Source of the DNA: Rhizophagus irregularis | Lineage: Eukaryota; Glomeromycota; Glomeromycetes; Glomerales; Glomeraceae | DNA length: 64,000 nt | NCBI RefSeq assembly: GCF_026210795.1 | Contig: NC_089437.1 | Location: 3,968,001 to 4,032,000 of the forward strand | Reading direction: 5' to 3' | In this document: positions 34,264 through 46,600 of the stretch, in pieces | Numbering within the stretch: position 1 is the stretch's first letter | Layout of the letters: each line of letters starts with the position of its first letter | Translations under genes and position numbers: made by a program | The notes under the pieces: generated by a model | Seen by the model: the letters and a program-made list of their open reading frames with translations, nothing else | Told to the model about the DNA's origin: nothing | Databases searched by the model: none

Positions 34264-35025
34264 AGTAGAGGACTTTGGATTGGGAATATAAATTTTAATT
34301 AGTTGTTTGTATAATTTTGAAAAAATAAAAATTATTTCATCAGAAAATTTTCGTTTTTGAAAAATTTCAGGAGAGAGTTTATGATATATATCATAATATA
34401 TTAGGTACCCAATAAGTCTATAATATGTGACCGGTATTTAACTACTTGATGTGTGTAAAATGTATATGTGATATTTACATGATGTGTTACCATTTTTCTA
34501 CATTTCTACTATACATATCACACTGGTCAAAATTGATACTATCGGGTACATATCGGGTACCTATATATCAGTGACTAATCAGATACATATCGGACATTTA
34601 TTACATATCGGGTACCCGATATGTAACATATCAAATATACCTAAAAATCAGATTCCCGATATCTAAATGATTAGTCACTGATATGTAACACTGAATCAAT
34701 CTTACATATATCAGGTACCGATATGCAAAATATTTATTTATTGTATTTGTATTATATAATTCAAAGAGGTATATTAAAATTATTACTAAAAAAAGTATTT
34801 TAATATTAAAGATAATCGTTTATTCATATAAAACCCCTTATTTTCAATTTTTTTTTATTTTTTCTGATATCACGAATAACTGACGAAAATATTAAAAATA
34901 TACATATTTTATTTTAAAATTAATTGGATTGAATGTTCAAATTAATCTTACATACAACTTTATTTTAATCAATTCGTATAAATGCCAATTGATAAAAATA
35001 ACCTAATAAAAGTATTTAATCATAA
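34264..35025. repeat. AT-rich region with a TATCGGGTACC-type foldback (34380-34730)
   Basis: 34380-34730 contains many copies, on both strands, of ATATCGGGTACC-like sequence, ACACTGGTCAAAATTGAT and the pair TCAGTGACTAATCA / TGATTAGTCACTGA. A related copy lies at 50985-51385. The remainder up to 35025 is A/T-rich without a gene. Confidence 0.6.
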
Positions 35026-35028
35026 TAT

Positions 35029-36202
35029 TTAATTATTTTTATGTTTTTTTACCCCCCTTTTTTTGCTTTTTTTGTTTTTTTTATTTTTTATTTTTTTATT
35101 TTCATATTCATCGTTATGATATTCGTCACTTTCTTCATCTTGATCAGTATTATAATCATATGTTGGAATTTTATTTGTTGAACGATTAAATCTTTTAAGA
35201 GCCTTGTCGGTCAGCAGACACCAATTTGGTGTATTCACTGGAGGCATACTTGTTGTTGTTTTACATCTTTGAACTCTTTTAATTTTTAGAATTCGAGGTT
35301 TTTTCCTCAGTTTTTCAACGGTCAGATCAATCCGATCATGTAATAAACGCTGAAGCTTTAATAAATAATTACTATTAATAAATAAAATAAATAAAATAAA
35401 AAAAATAATCATAAATATATAGTACATACTGCAGAAGAACGCCACCATGTTTTATATATATGAATTGACATTGTCTTTTCTTTAACAGCAGATTCTTCAC
35501 CAATTATATCATTTTCTTCATCAGAATCGGTTTCCTCCCACTCCTCTGAATAATAACCAGATTCCTTAAGAATTCGTACAAGCTCCTTCTCCGGGTATCT
35601 ACGAATGTATTTATCATTATTTTCTATTAAATAGTTTGCCGCTTGAGCTCTTCTTTTTTTTTCTATAATAATAAATAATTATAAAAGTAAATAAAATTAA
35701 CTAAATTCCCACTTCATATTAATAAAATAGTTACTAACGTCCATAGTTCTTGGATTCTTCTTTAATCTCCTCCTATCCATTTTCACTTTGTCGTCTCCTT
35801 GCTTCTTTATATTGCTTACATGATGGCGTGAACGCCAACGTTCATGTAACATCTTTAAGATATCACTATTCGAAACATTATACTTTTTGTTGACTAACTT
35901 ATAAAGCGGTGGAAGTAATTTTGTAATTATATTTCTTTTTGCTCAAGCTACGTACGATCACTATCGATCTCATATATATCCTTTAATTCAGAATCTACCC
36001 AGATAAAGATTTCTTTCTATAAATAATAAATAAACGTAAATATTTGGGAAAATTCAATGACAGATAATAAAAAAATACTTACTTTAATTGTTCGATACAT
36101 ATTTTGATTCAAATGAATAGCATTGTCTGACAACGACGAAGATGAATAGGTAGATGATGATGAGGAAGATGAGGAGGTAGATTCTTGATCACTATCCATC
36201 AT
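35029..36202 (-). pseudogene. Companion gene of the Tnp2 element, partly decayed
   Basis: A minus-strand multi-exon gene divergent from the transposase. Exon 1 (36202-36083) encodes MMDSDQESTSS, a serine run and NQNMYRTIK, ending at a good GTAAGT. Exon 2 (from 36016) gives KEIFIWVDSELKDIYEIDSD, then a TAG, and continues in a shifted frame ITKLLPPLYKLVNKKYNV, MLHERWRSRHHVSNIKK. Exon 3 (35662-35430) gives RRAQAANYLIENNDKYIRR, KELVRILKESGYYSEEWEE and IYKTWWRSSA. The last exon (to 35029) gives LQRLLHDRIDLTVEKLRKKP, MPPVNTPNWCLLTDKALKRF and a K/N-rich tail. The function is unknown; its position beside the transposase suggests an accessory protein. The stop and shift in exon 2 make it a likely pseudogene. 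Confidence 0.5.
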
Positions 36203-36681
36203 TGCCTACTTTGATTGCTTTGATTGAGAAAAGGAATTTGTGAAAAAAGATTTGTGAGCAAATTTATAGATTTCGAAGTTGTTGAGATTTGACTACGCGA
36301 ATGAGTAACGCGAGATACATGAATGAGTGACGTGAGATACGCGAACTTGATTTTGAAGAACTGCATGCGAATCTGATCTAAAAGAATAATTAAACGTTTA
36401 TTTTATCTTACCAAAAACGTGAAACTGATTTTAAAATAGGAATTAAACGCAAAACTAATCTTAATCTTAAGGAAGAATTGAACGTGTATCTGTTCCTAAA
36501 AGAAAGGTTGAACACGAAATTGAAGAATTGAACGCGAACTTGTTCCTGATCCTAAAAAAGTGATTGAAGAACCTGATTTTGGAAAAATTGAATTGATAAT
36601 TTTTTTGAAAATTTTTTAATAAGCGTACTTCATTTAAGTAATTGTAACCTTAACTTTCTTAGCTATTTCATAAAATACAAA
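36203..36681. promoter_or_regulatory. Divergent intergenic region of the Tnp2 element
   Basis: The 480 bases between the two opposite starts. Repeated words such as GAATTGAACGCGAA, GAGATACGCGAA and CTGATCCTAAAA give a weak tandem structure at 36290-36600. It is presumably a shared promoter; no motif can be named. Confidence 0.4.
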
Positions 36682-39600
36682 ATGAATAATAAAAAAAGTA
36701 AAATTAAAACCTTTAACTCTGTGTCTGATTTAGTAAAACACAAAAAAAGTAAAATTGAAACCTCTACCTCTGTTTCTGATTTAGTAAAACCCAGGAAAAG
36801 TAAAATTGAAACTTCTGCCTCCGTGTCTGATTTAATAAAATCCAAAAAAACTAAAATTGAAATCTCTACCTCTGTATCCGATTTAATAAAATCTAAAACG
36901 GCCAATTCAATAAAATCAAAAAAACCAAAAATGGCCAATTTAATAAAACTCAGAAAAAGGTATTTGTATCTATGCCATTGTATTCGTTGTGATGGCGCAG
37001 AGGTTGATTTTTGCACTCAAGAAAATCATACAAATGATGAAAGTTTGTGGAACTCAGAGGATACTAGGAAAAATCAGGAAGATACTATTACAGCGAGAAA
37101 ACAAAAAAGATTAATCATTATTCAAGATGTAAACCTTACAAAAAAGTGAAAAAGGGCATCAAGTTCTAATCTTGATTCTTCCTAACATAATAGTGGCTTT
37201 AATCTTTTCAATGAAGATACTGATTCATTCCAACCAAATAATAATGAAAACATACATACATTATTTTCATCATCACCATTATTGCCAAATCCTTTTTATT
37301 TTCATGTTCCAGCACCTGATGAAAATAAGGATAACGATGAATATATATATTACAATGAAGAAGAAGAAAATGATGATGATGAGGATGATGGTGATGAGGA
37401 TGACGGTGATGAGAATGACGGTGATAAGGATGATGGCGATGAGAATAATGGTGCTGAAAATAATGGTGGTGAAGATGAAGGCGATTATAATGAAGAAGAT
37501 GATGATGATGATGATGGAGATGATGAGGAGGAGGAGGAGGATATAGAAGAATTTTTTTCATCTCCTGAAATTGGTAATGATGAAGTATTTGTGATGGAAA
37601 GTTTAAATGATTCTATAGAAACCGAAATTATTCTATGGGTATTCAAATTTCAACAAAGATTTAGACTTCCAGATATAGCACTTGAAGTATTAATAAAATT
37701 CTTACATATTGTACTTACTCGTTTAGATAAATCACAATTTAAAAATTTTCCAGCATCCTTATATCTTGCAAAAAAAATGTTAAATATCTTTCAACCAAAA
37801 ATGCAGTTAGCTGTATGCAACAATTGTCATAAATTGTATAATGTTAGAAATATTGTTGAATACAAAGAAGAAGGAAAAGCTGCTATTGCAAATTGCTTAC
37901 ATGAAGAATTCCCAGATAATCCAGTACCTAGTCGTCGTAATAAATGCAACAATCCACTTTCTATTCTTAAAAAAAGAAAGGGTGAAATAATTGCTGTACT
38001 GCATTGTATTTACCCTAAACCAAGTATTCGTCAGCAATTAAGTATGTTATACCAACGACCTGGGCTTTTGAAAGATATGCTGGAATTATTAGGAATTCTA
38101 AGAGAAGGGGTTAATACCTATTCAGATATTTACGATGGTAAGGTATGGAAAACTTACATTTAATGGTGATACTTTGCTACAATAGTAATCCAACAACACC
38201 TGGGCCTTCTCTTTAATCTTTCCGATTGGTTTCAACCTTTTACCTATACTCAACACAGTGCTGGTACTATTTACGCGTCTATCTGTAATCTTCTGAGAAC
38301 AGAAAGGAATAAACCCGAAAATATTATTTTCTTAAGTTTTTTGCCAGGACCGAAAGAAGTAGGGTTGGAACGTATTAACCATTATTTAGCCCCTATTGTG
38401 GATGAGCTTTTAGAACTCTGGAAGGGCTGGAGAGTTCCAAAGACCTACCAATATACTGAAGGTTTAGACATAAAAGTTGCATTAATTATTGGATTATCAG
38501 ATACACCAGCAACACGAAAGTTATTTGGGTATGGCTCAGCAGTAATGAAATGTCATAGGTGTGAAAAGCGTAGTACTTATAGTGAAGTTTATAAAAAAAC
38601 TCATTATGGAAGAATGCAAGAATATGATAAATGGGTAACAAATCCCATAAATCCTTCATTACATAGGCAATATGCTCATGAATGGTTGCAATGCAATTTG
38701 AAGTCCTCCAGAAATACACATTTTAAAGAACATGGTGTAAGGTGGAGCGAGTTGCTTCGCTTACCATATATGGATCCCATAAGATTTGCCGTAGTGGATC
38801 CAATGCATTGTCTTTTTCTAGGTATAGCAAAATGGATAATCAAATCCATTTTCATTAATCAAAATAAGTTAAGCATGGAGCAACTTCGAATTGCACAAAA
38901 GAAAATGGATTATATTGAATTACCTTCTGATATCGGTAGAATCCCCCAAAGATTGCAATTGGAAATGAAGGTTTTTCAAATTTAACTGCTGATCAATGGA
39001 AAACCTTTATTATGATTTATTCCACGCCTATACTATGGGACATGCTAGATAATAATGATAGAAAGATCTTAGGACATTTTGTTCGAGCATGTAATCTTTT
39101 AGTAGCAAGATTTATTACAGAAGATGATCTGAGAGAAGCGCAAGAGAGGTTGAAGGACATGGCTCACCTTATAGAAAGAACATATGGGCCGGAATTTATA
39201 ACAAGCAACATACACCTTGCACTTCATATTCCCGACTATTGCCGTGACTATGGTTCCATATATAGTTTTTGGCTTTTTTTATATGAGAGACTTAATGGAT
39301 ATATTGGTAAGATGTTTGTTGTTATGTTAATATTTTTTAAAAATAAAGAATACAAATAAATCTATTATTATTATCCAGGATCATACCCTAATAGTAATCG
39401 ACAAATAGAGCCTGAACTTATGCGAATTGTTCTTAAGAATACTTTAATAGATTATCATTTATCTTATAAATGGTCATCTGGTCTTCTAAAAGAATCTCTT
39501 AGTCTTATTATGCCAAAGAAAGCTGTGGGTAGTTTGGCATTTACGGCAGAAAAGGATGAGTTACAACACTTTTTGTCTATGAGACATAATACATCTACGT

Positions 39601-40196
39601 TTTCCAAAATATATGGTACTGAGAAATTACCAGGTCAAATGCTTAATCCTTCGTGTTTCAAAGTTATTATACCTTTAGTATTGCGTAGATTTCTATGTGA
39701 ATGGTATTCTATATTATATGAAAAAGAACAAAATGAAATATTAGGATTTATGGACCTGGTAATTGATCAACACGCAAGATTACAAATTGGTGCTGAAATA
39801 TTTGGATCTATGATTTCGGGTCATCAAGAAAAAAATGTAACTATTCTTGCAAAATGGAAAGCGTCTAATGATAAGTCAGTTGATATATACCCAGGAGATG
39901 TTCAATATTATTTTGAACATACACTTAGATTACCTGAAGGACCAAGAAAACATCTTCTAGCATATGTTAAGTGGTATAAAAGTGCACCTTCCTCTGATAT
40001 CCGGTTTAAACATAGATTCATAGAACCAGAGATATCAAATACCGAACTATGGCAAGCTGAATACTTTCAGGAAGATTGTGATTCAATAATAGCTGTTCAT
40101 AGAATACTATGTAGAGCTACAAAATTCAAAAGTGTGTGCGTAGGAAAAAGGAAATATTTGTCAATAATACCATTAAATAGAAAATTTAATTTATAG
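36682..40196 (+). pseudogene. Tnp2-family (CACTA/Plavaka-like) transposase, several breaks
   Basis: A large transposase relic in mostly one frame. It begins MNNKKSKIKTFNSVSDLVK and has four 20-residue repeats of the type KSKIETSTSVSDLVK, then a C/H cluster (YLCHCIRCDGAEVDFC). Stops TGA at 37147 and TAA near 37183 follow. An Asp/Glu-rich stretch lies at 37320-37555. The Tnp2 core reads DWFQPFTYTQHSAGTIYASI, FLPGPKEVGLERINHYLAPI, KVALIIGLSDTPATRKLFGY, MKCHRCEKRSTYSEVYKKTH, VDPMHCLFLGIAKWIIKS, then after a 1-nt shift near 38960 NLTADQWKTFIMIYSTPILW and ERLNGYIG. An intron at 39307-39378 leads to SYPNSNRQIEPELMRIVL and a C-terminus ending near 40196. A further break lies at 38161-38200. Terminal repeats of the element were not found. 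The preserved blocks indicate relatively recent decay. Confidence 0.8.
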
Positions 40197-40249
40197 ATTT
40201 CTTTAAAAATTAACATTTCATTGTATTACATTCGATAATAAAGGTAATA

Positions 40250-41215
40250 CAGTCAACTCCCTCTATAGTCACTCCCGTTATAGTCACATTCTACTATATA
40301 GTCACACCAGTTGAATGTTCAAAACACTTTATTATTAAAATCTATCCTATATAGTCACAATCTATCTATAGTCACTATCACACCTATCCTCAAAAATCTT
40401 ATATTAAAAAGAACCGTTTATAATCACAGTTATATAAAGAATATATTAAATAACTTGTCATCTAATAATCGTACAAAGATGTACCATAGTTTGTTAGAAT
40501 CGTCTCACTGAGACGAATCGAATGGTGGTAGTTTTATCCTTTTATGATCACTGGCTGATGAATTATTCGACAAAATGTTAAGCATCGGCATTATTATATT
40601 TCTTGATTCACGTTTACTGCGCCATTTAACATTTTGGTGAATTTCTCGGTACCTAATGATTATAAAAAGACGATTAATAGCTCGTTGGAATCCCCTCATC
40701 AAGACGAATCGAATGGTGGTAAGCTCATCTCATCTTTCTGTGATCAATATTGACGGAGTTACTACTTAAAAACCATTTAATATTTTTTAATTTCGGAAAT
40801 TGATCTAGTGATTGGATTTCGATGTATTTTATACCATTAGATTCGTCGCATCAAGACGAATCGAATGGTAGTAAGATCGTCTCTCTAGGATCAATATTGG
40901 CAGAGTTATTACACAAAAACCATTAATATTTTTTTAACTTCGGAAATTAATCTAGTGATTGGATTTCGATGTATTTTATACCATTGGAACCGTCTCATCG
41001 AGACGAATCGAATGGCGGTAAGATCATCTCTCTACGATTAATATTGGCGGAGTTACGATACAATAAAGTTTTGAGTATAATTTTGGTTAAAATTATGTTA
41101 ATTTTTGGCCGGAATTATTATATACTAATATAAGAAATTTTTTATATAGTCACATCTCTTTATAATCACCAAATATGGACTGTCCCAAATGTGTGACTAT
41201 AAAGAGAGTTGACTG
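40250..41215. mobile_element. Tigger-type non-autonomous element B, 966 bp
   Basis: Left end CAGTCAACTCCCTCTATAGT, right end ACTATAAAGAGAGTTGACTG, TA on both sides (40248-40249 and 41216-41217). Nearly identical with element A at 18212 but without its nested 173-bp insertion. Contains four AGACGAATCGAATGG motifs, two of them in a direct repeat of about 145 bp. No coding capacity. Confidence 0.95.
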
Positions 41216-41217
41216 TA

Positions 41218-42015
41218 CGGTCATACAGAATACAACAATAAAATTTCCTTTTATAATAATTAAAATTGATCATCACACCAAAATCATAAATTGCTAAATT
41301 TGTTAAGTGACAATATTAAATTTTGCTCGTAGACAAAGTCAAAATTAACCTTATATAGAATAAAGATCTACCGATGATTAATTCGCGATTAATATTTAAT
41401 TATGCAGATGCAAATTTTTACAATTACTTTACAATTAAAATTGATTGTATGCAAATCATGTATGAAATACATTAACATTATTAAATAACAATCATTGGTA
41501 TCATATCGCACCGATAATTGGTCGGTGTTGGTCATAATTGTATTTGTAAAAAATAAAATTTAAACAAAGACTGATTTAATAAATTTATAAATTTTTTTCT
41601 TGTGACGTTCACTCAACTTGCAAAGAGAATATTTAATTTATTTACGCTAGATATATTATAGTTCTTAAAATTGTTTTCTGTATAATGAATTTAATGATAT
41701 AATACTTGTATCATTTAATTGTGTAATACCTGTATCAATCAAACATATCAATTTAATTGATTACTTTAAAACTGATTTTTTTAAGAGTATACAAAATTAT
41801 TTCTCTGATTCGTAATACAGAAATAATAGAAATAATCACAATTAAGATCAAATTATATTATGATTATGCGCAGAAAAGTGGTATATTTTTTTACATAAAT
41901 AAGGCAATTATCGAATTTTTTTTATTTATCTTTTTAACCTAATTTTTCATCATAATAAATCAATCTTTTTAACCCAATTTTTTATCATAATAAATCAATT
42001 TTTTATTTATAATAA
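41218..42015. other. AT-rich stretch, no gene seen
   Basis: No convincing open frame, RNA gene or clear repeat ends. Only A/T-rich sequence and short words such as TTTAACCTAATTTT / TTTAACCCAATTTT repeated near 41935-41985. Confidence 0.5.
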
Positions 42016-42767
42016 ATGGCCAACCTTAATATTTTAAACGTCAACATAAATAACGTACTTTCCAACTGGCCGTTCAATGCCACCAGGGCATTAATTAGGT
42101 AAATTTGTATAACTGATAAATCTTACAATAAAAAAAAAATGGAAAGTTAAAATGGTAACTTTATTTATACTAATTAGATACCAGTGTTTGTACCATGATG
42201 TTTTCGAGGATCGTTCAATCTGAGATCATTCAATAATATGAGCAAGAATAGCGAGGAGAATAAGCAACAATTATAACTTTATTGTCACCCAAAATCAATG
42301 CCGCAATAAATGGAGGGCATTGAAGAGAGGTGAATCTTTTACCATTTGTAATTAATTTGTGAATATTAGTAAATACTTTATTAATATATTTAATTAATAA
42401 TAGGTTTCGAAAATTTGACCAGGATTAATAATGGTTTGTATATTTGAGGTTAACGTTAAATTTCTCAACCAATTCACATAAAACCAATTTTATTTATTTT
42501 AGGAAATCCTGATGGTCACCCGATCCACTCTCCCAACAATTACAATATTCGCTTTTTTAATAAATTAAGCGATGAATTCTGGCTGCAAACTAGTAATTGA
42601 TTTGATCTTAATTATGATACTTTGTATATATTACTGATTCATTAAATTTATATTTACATTTTTTTCTTTTTATTTTAGACAGGTTACACAGGGCGTACCT
42701 GCAGCAGAGAGTGGATCGACGGACCTATAGGTATAGAGAACGACGCTGGCATTGTTTCCAAAGCCAT

Positions 42768-42798
<31 letters not shown>

Positions 42799-42863
42799 GA
42801 AGTGATCGGAGGAGGAGAAGAAGAAATAGAAGAAGAAGAAATAGAAGAAGAAATAGGAATTAA
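42016..42863 (+). pseudogene. Myb/SANT-like DNA-binding gene with two TGA codons
   Basis: Four exons keep one frame of 169 codons: 42016-42098, 42178-42329, 42503-42592, 42679-42863. They encode MANLNILNVNINNVL, SNWPFNATRALIRYQCLYHD, FEDRSI then TGA, DHSII then TGA, ARIARRISNNYNFIVTQNQC, RNKWRALKRG, NPDGHPIHSPNNYNIRFF, KLSDEFWLQT, NRLHRAYLQQRVDRRTYRYR, and a tail of serine runs and RRRRRRN. The tryptophan of WPFNATRALI and the QCRNKWRALKRG helix match the Myb/SANT-like (trihelix/MADF-type) plan of transcription regulators. Both stops fall in exon 2 (42224-42226 and 42242-42244), where R and W would fit. All splice sites are sound, so the loss is recent, or the first intron is spliced differently. 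Confidence 0.65.
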
Positions 42864-42959
42864 GGTAAATACTAATTAATCATGAATTTATAATTAGATG
42901 GATATATATCACTAATACGTAAAACTATAATCTTATTCCATGAATTTTGCGAAAAATAG

Positions 42960-43058
42960 ACCCTCCCTTCCTTTCGTTTTCCCTTCCCTTCTTTTCTCCT
43001 TCCCCTTCTCCTTCACTTTCGTTTCCCTTTACCTTTCGTTCTCCCCTTCCTCTTCCCC
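42960..43058. repeat. Polypyrimidine tract, left border of the composite repeat
   Basis: Almost pure C/T with CCTTTCGTTTTCCC and CTTTACCTTTCGTTCTCC words. The same words occur in the tract at 48219-48320, so the 5.2-kb block between them interrupts what looks like one tract. Confidence 0.7.
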
Positions 43059-43239
43059 CACTGATCAAAATAGTCCAAATCGGCTAGAAATCGGATGTCC
43101 AATTTTAGGCTGAATTTGGTGATAAAGATGGCCGATTTATTAATTTTGGCAAAGTTCTGATTGGCAGGCCGATCGATGCCGATCAGAATATCCAAATTGT
43201 ATCTGAATTGCTTAGTATTTTTAATCCAAATTGTTTAAA

Positions 43240-43625
43240 AAAATATATTCATAAATTTACTGAATTTATTCTGAATTATGGTAAATTTGTGGCAAAATTT
43301 TCTGAATTGCAGTAATATTTATTCCGAATTGTAGTAAAATTTATTCCAAATTATAGTAGAATTTATTCTGAATTGTAGTAAAATTTATTCCGAATTGTAG
43401 TAAAATTTATTCTGAATTGCAATAAAAATTTATTCCGAATTATAGTAAAATTTATTCTGATTTGTAGTAAATTTATTCTGAATTGTAGTAAATTTATTCT
43501 GATTTGTAGTAAATTTATTCCGATTTGTAGTAAAATTTATTCTGATTTGTAGTAAAAATTTATTCTGATTTGTAGTAAAATTTATTCTGAATTATAGTAA
43601 AATTTATTCTGAATTGTATCACAAA
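43240..43625. repeat. Tandem repeat of about 21 bp
   Basis: Some 17 copies of TTTATTCTGAATTGTAGTAAA with changes at a few positions (CTG/CCG, AATTG/GATTTG). Confidence 0.85.
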
Positions 43626-43639
43626 TTACAGTAAATATT

Positions 43640-46600
43640 ACATATACATATAAAACAATTTCACCAAAAATCATCCCAACTTTCTAACAAATCTGGTATA
43701 CGTTAAATTCCTTAATTCCCATTTGTTTCTACAAATTGGAGACGATTTTCCTACAAAAAAAAAGAAAAAACGTTAACATTTTTTTTCAAGTTTTAAGTTT
43801 TGAAAATCAAAACATTACCTGTAGGATGGCAAATCTGAGCTGATTTCCCTAATAAAATATAATAAAAAAAAACGTTAAATTAAACATTTTTTATTAAGTT
43901 TCGTCAAAAAGTTTTGAAAATCGAAACTTAACCTGCGGGATTCCGGTATCCAAATTAGAGCTGATTTCCCTGCAAAAAAAAAATAATAACAAATTAAAAA
44001 ACGTTAAAATACACGTTTTTTTATTAAGTTTCGAAAATATGAAACTTTACCTATAGGATTGGCCAATTCAGAGCCAATTTCCTATAAAAAAATATAAAAA
44101 ACGTTAAAATTAACGTTTTTATTAAGTTTCAAAAATATGAAGATTTTGCCAATCGGAGCCCCGCACTTTGGTGTTCTGGACCTACAAAATTAAGAACGAA
44201 CGTTAGTTAGCGTTCATTAAAATAGAGTAAATAAAATAAAAAATTTTGAAGGTTCATACCTTCAGAATGGAAGACCGAAATTTGTCTATCGGCTTCCCGG
44301 CCCTACAAAAAATAAGAATGAATGTTAGTAACATTCGTTAGATAAATTAATAAAATCTTTCAGTTTTACCTTCTGAAACCTGACTAAGGAGATTTTGCCG
44401 ATTTCCCTACAAAAAGGAAAAAAAGTTAACGGTTTTTTTAAATAAAGTTTCGAAAATTTTATTTTGAAACTTACCTGGAATTCAGTATCCAAGCTTCGGA
44501 GCCGATTTTCTACAAAAAAATAAAAAAAAAACGTTAATAAACGTTTTTTCATTAAGTTTCGAAAAGAAACTTCGAAACTTTACCTGTGGGATTGGTATCC
44601 GAATCGGAGCTGATTCCTTACAAAAAAAAATAATAAAAAATAATAAAAAAACGTTAAATTAAACGTTTTTTTATTAATTTGCGTCAAAAAGTTTCGAAAA
44701 TCGAAACTTTACCTGCGGGATTTTGGTACAATTTGGAGCTGATTTCCCTGCAAAAAAATAATAAAATCTAATAAAAAAAACGTTAATTTAAACGTTTTTT
44801 TATTAAATTTCGTAAAGTTTCGAAACTTCAAAACTTTACTTGCGGGATTCTGGTATCCAATTTGGAGCCGATTTCCTGCAAAAAAAAAATAATAAAAATA
44901 ATAAAAAACGTTAATTTAAACGTTTTTTTTATTAAGTTTCATAAAGTTTCGAAACTTCAAAACTTTACTTGCAGGATTCTGGTATCCAATTTGGAGCCGA
45001 TTTCCTGCAAAAAAAAAATAATAAAAATAATAAAAAAACGTTAATTTAAACATTTTTTTATTAAGTTTCGTAAAGTTTTGAAACTTCAAAACTTTACTTG
45101 CGGGATTCCGGTATCCAATTTGGAGCCAATTTTCTGCAAAAAAAAAATAATAAAAATAATAAAAAAACGTTAATTTAAACGTTTTTTTATTAAGTTTCGT
45201 AAAATTTTAAAATGAAACTTTACTTACAAGATTCCGGTATCCAATTTGGAGCCGATTTCCTGCAAAAAAAATTAATAAAAATAATAAAAAAACGTTAATT
45301 TAAACATTTTTTTATTAAATTTCGTAAAGTTTCGAAACTTCGAAACTTTACTTGCAGGATTCTGGTATCCAATTTGGAGCCGATTTCCTGCAAAAAAAAA
45401 TAATAAAAATAATAAAAAAACGTTAATTTAAACGGTTTTTTATTAAGTTTCATAAAGTTTCGAAACTTCGAAACTTTACTTGCGGATTCTGGTATCCAAT
45501 TTGGAGCCGATTTCCTGCAAAAAAAAATAATAAAAATAATAAAAAAACGGTAATTTAAACGTTTTTTTATTAAGTTTTGTAAAGTTTCAAAACGAAACTT
45601 CAAAACTTTACTTGCAAGATTCCAGTATCCAATTTGGAGCCGATTTCCTGCAAAAAAAATTAATAAAAATAATAAAAAAACGTTAATTTAAACGTTTTTT
45701 TATTAAATTTCGTAAAGTTTCAAAACTTCGAAACTTTACTTGCGGGATTCTGGTATCCAATTTGGAGCCGATTTCCTGCAAAAAAAAAATAATAAAAATA
45801 ATAAAAAAACGTTAATTTAAACATTTTTTTTATTAAGTTTCATAAAGTTTCGAAACTTCGAAACTTTACTTGCGGAATTCTGGTATCCAATTTGGAGCCG
45901 ATTTCCTGCAAAAAAAAATAATAAAAATAATAAAAAAACGTTAATTTAAACGTTTTTTTATTAAGTTTTGTAAAGTTTCGAAACTTCAAAACTTTACTTG
46001 CAGGATTCCGGTATCCAATTTGGAGCCGATTTTCTGCAAAAAAAAAATAATAAAAATAATAAAAAAACGTTAATTTAAACGTTTTTTTATTAAGTTTTGT
46101 AAAGTTTCAAAATGAAACTTCGAAACTTTACTTGCAAGATTTCGGTATCCGATTTGAAGCCGATTTCCTGCAAAAAAAATTAATAAAAATAATAAAAAAA
46201 CGTTAATTTAAACGTTTTATTATTAAGTTTCATAAAGTTTCGAAACTTCGAAACTTTACTTGCGGGATTCCGGTATCCAATTTGGAGCCGATTTCCTGCA
46301 AAAAAAAAATAATAAAAATAATAAAAAAACGTTAATTTAAACGTTTTTTTATTAAGTTTCGTAAAGTTTCAAAACGAAACTTTGAAACTTTACTTGCAAG
46401 ATTCCGGTATCCAATTTGGAGCCGATTTACTGCAAAAAAATTAATAAAAATAATAAAAAAACGTTAATTTAAACGTTTTTTTATTAAGTTTCATAAAGTT
46501 TTGAAACTTCGAAACTTTACAATAATGTTAAAAAAAAACGTTTTAAAAAACATTTTTTTCAAAGAAGTTTCGAAAATGTTTCGAAACTTATCTGAAATAT

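Noticed and set aside
37172-37561. Met-rich and His/Pro-rich frames over the acidic stretch
   Set aside because: They are other-frame and opposite-strand readings of the GAT/GAA low-complexity run of the Tnp2-like gene.
42679-42885. Ala- and Glu-rich reading of the CAG/GAA repeat (AIAAAATAAAAAEVIGGGEEE type)
   Set aside because: The other frame (serine runs and Arg-rich tail) joins in phase with the Myb/SANT exons and ends with a stop that makes the total a multiple of three.
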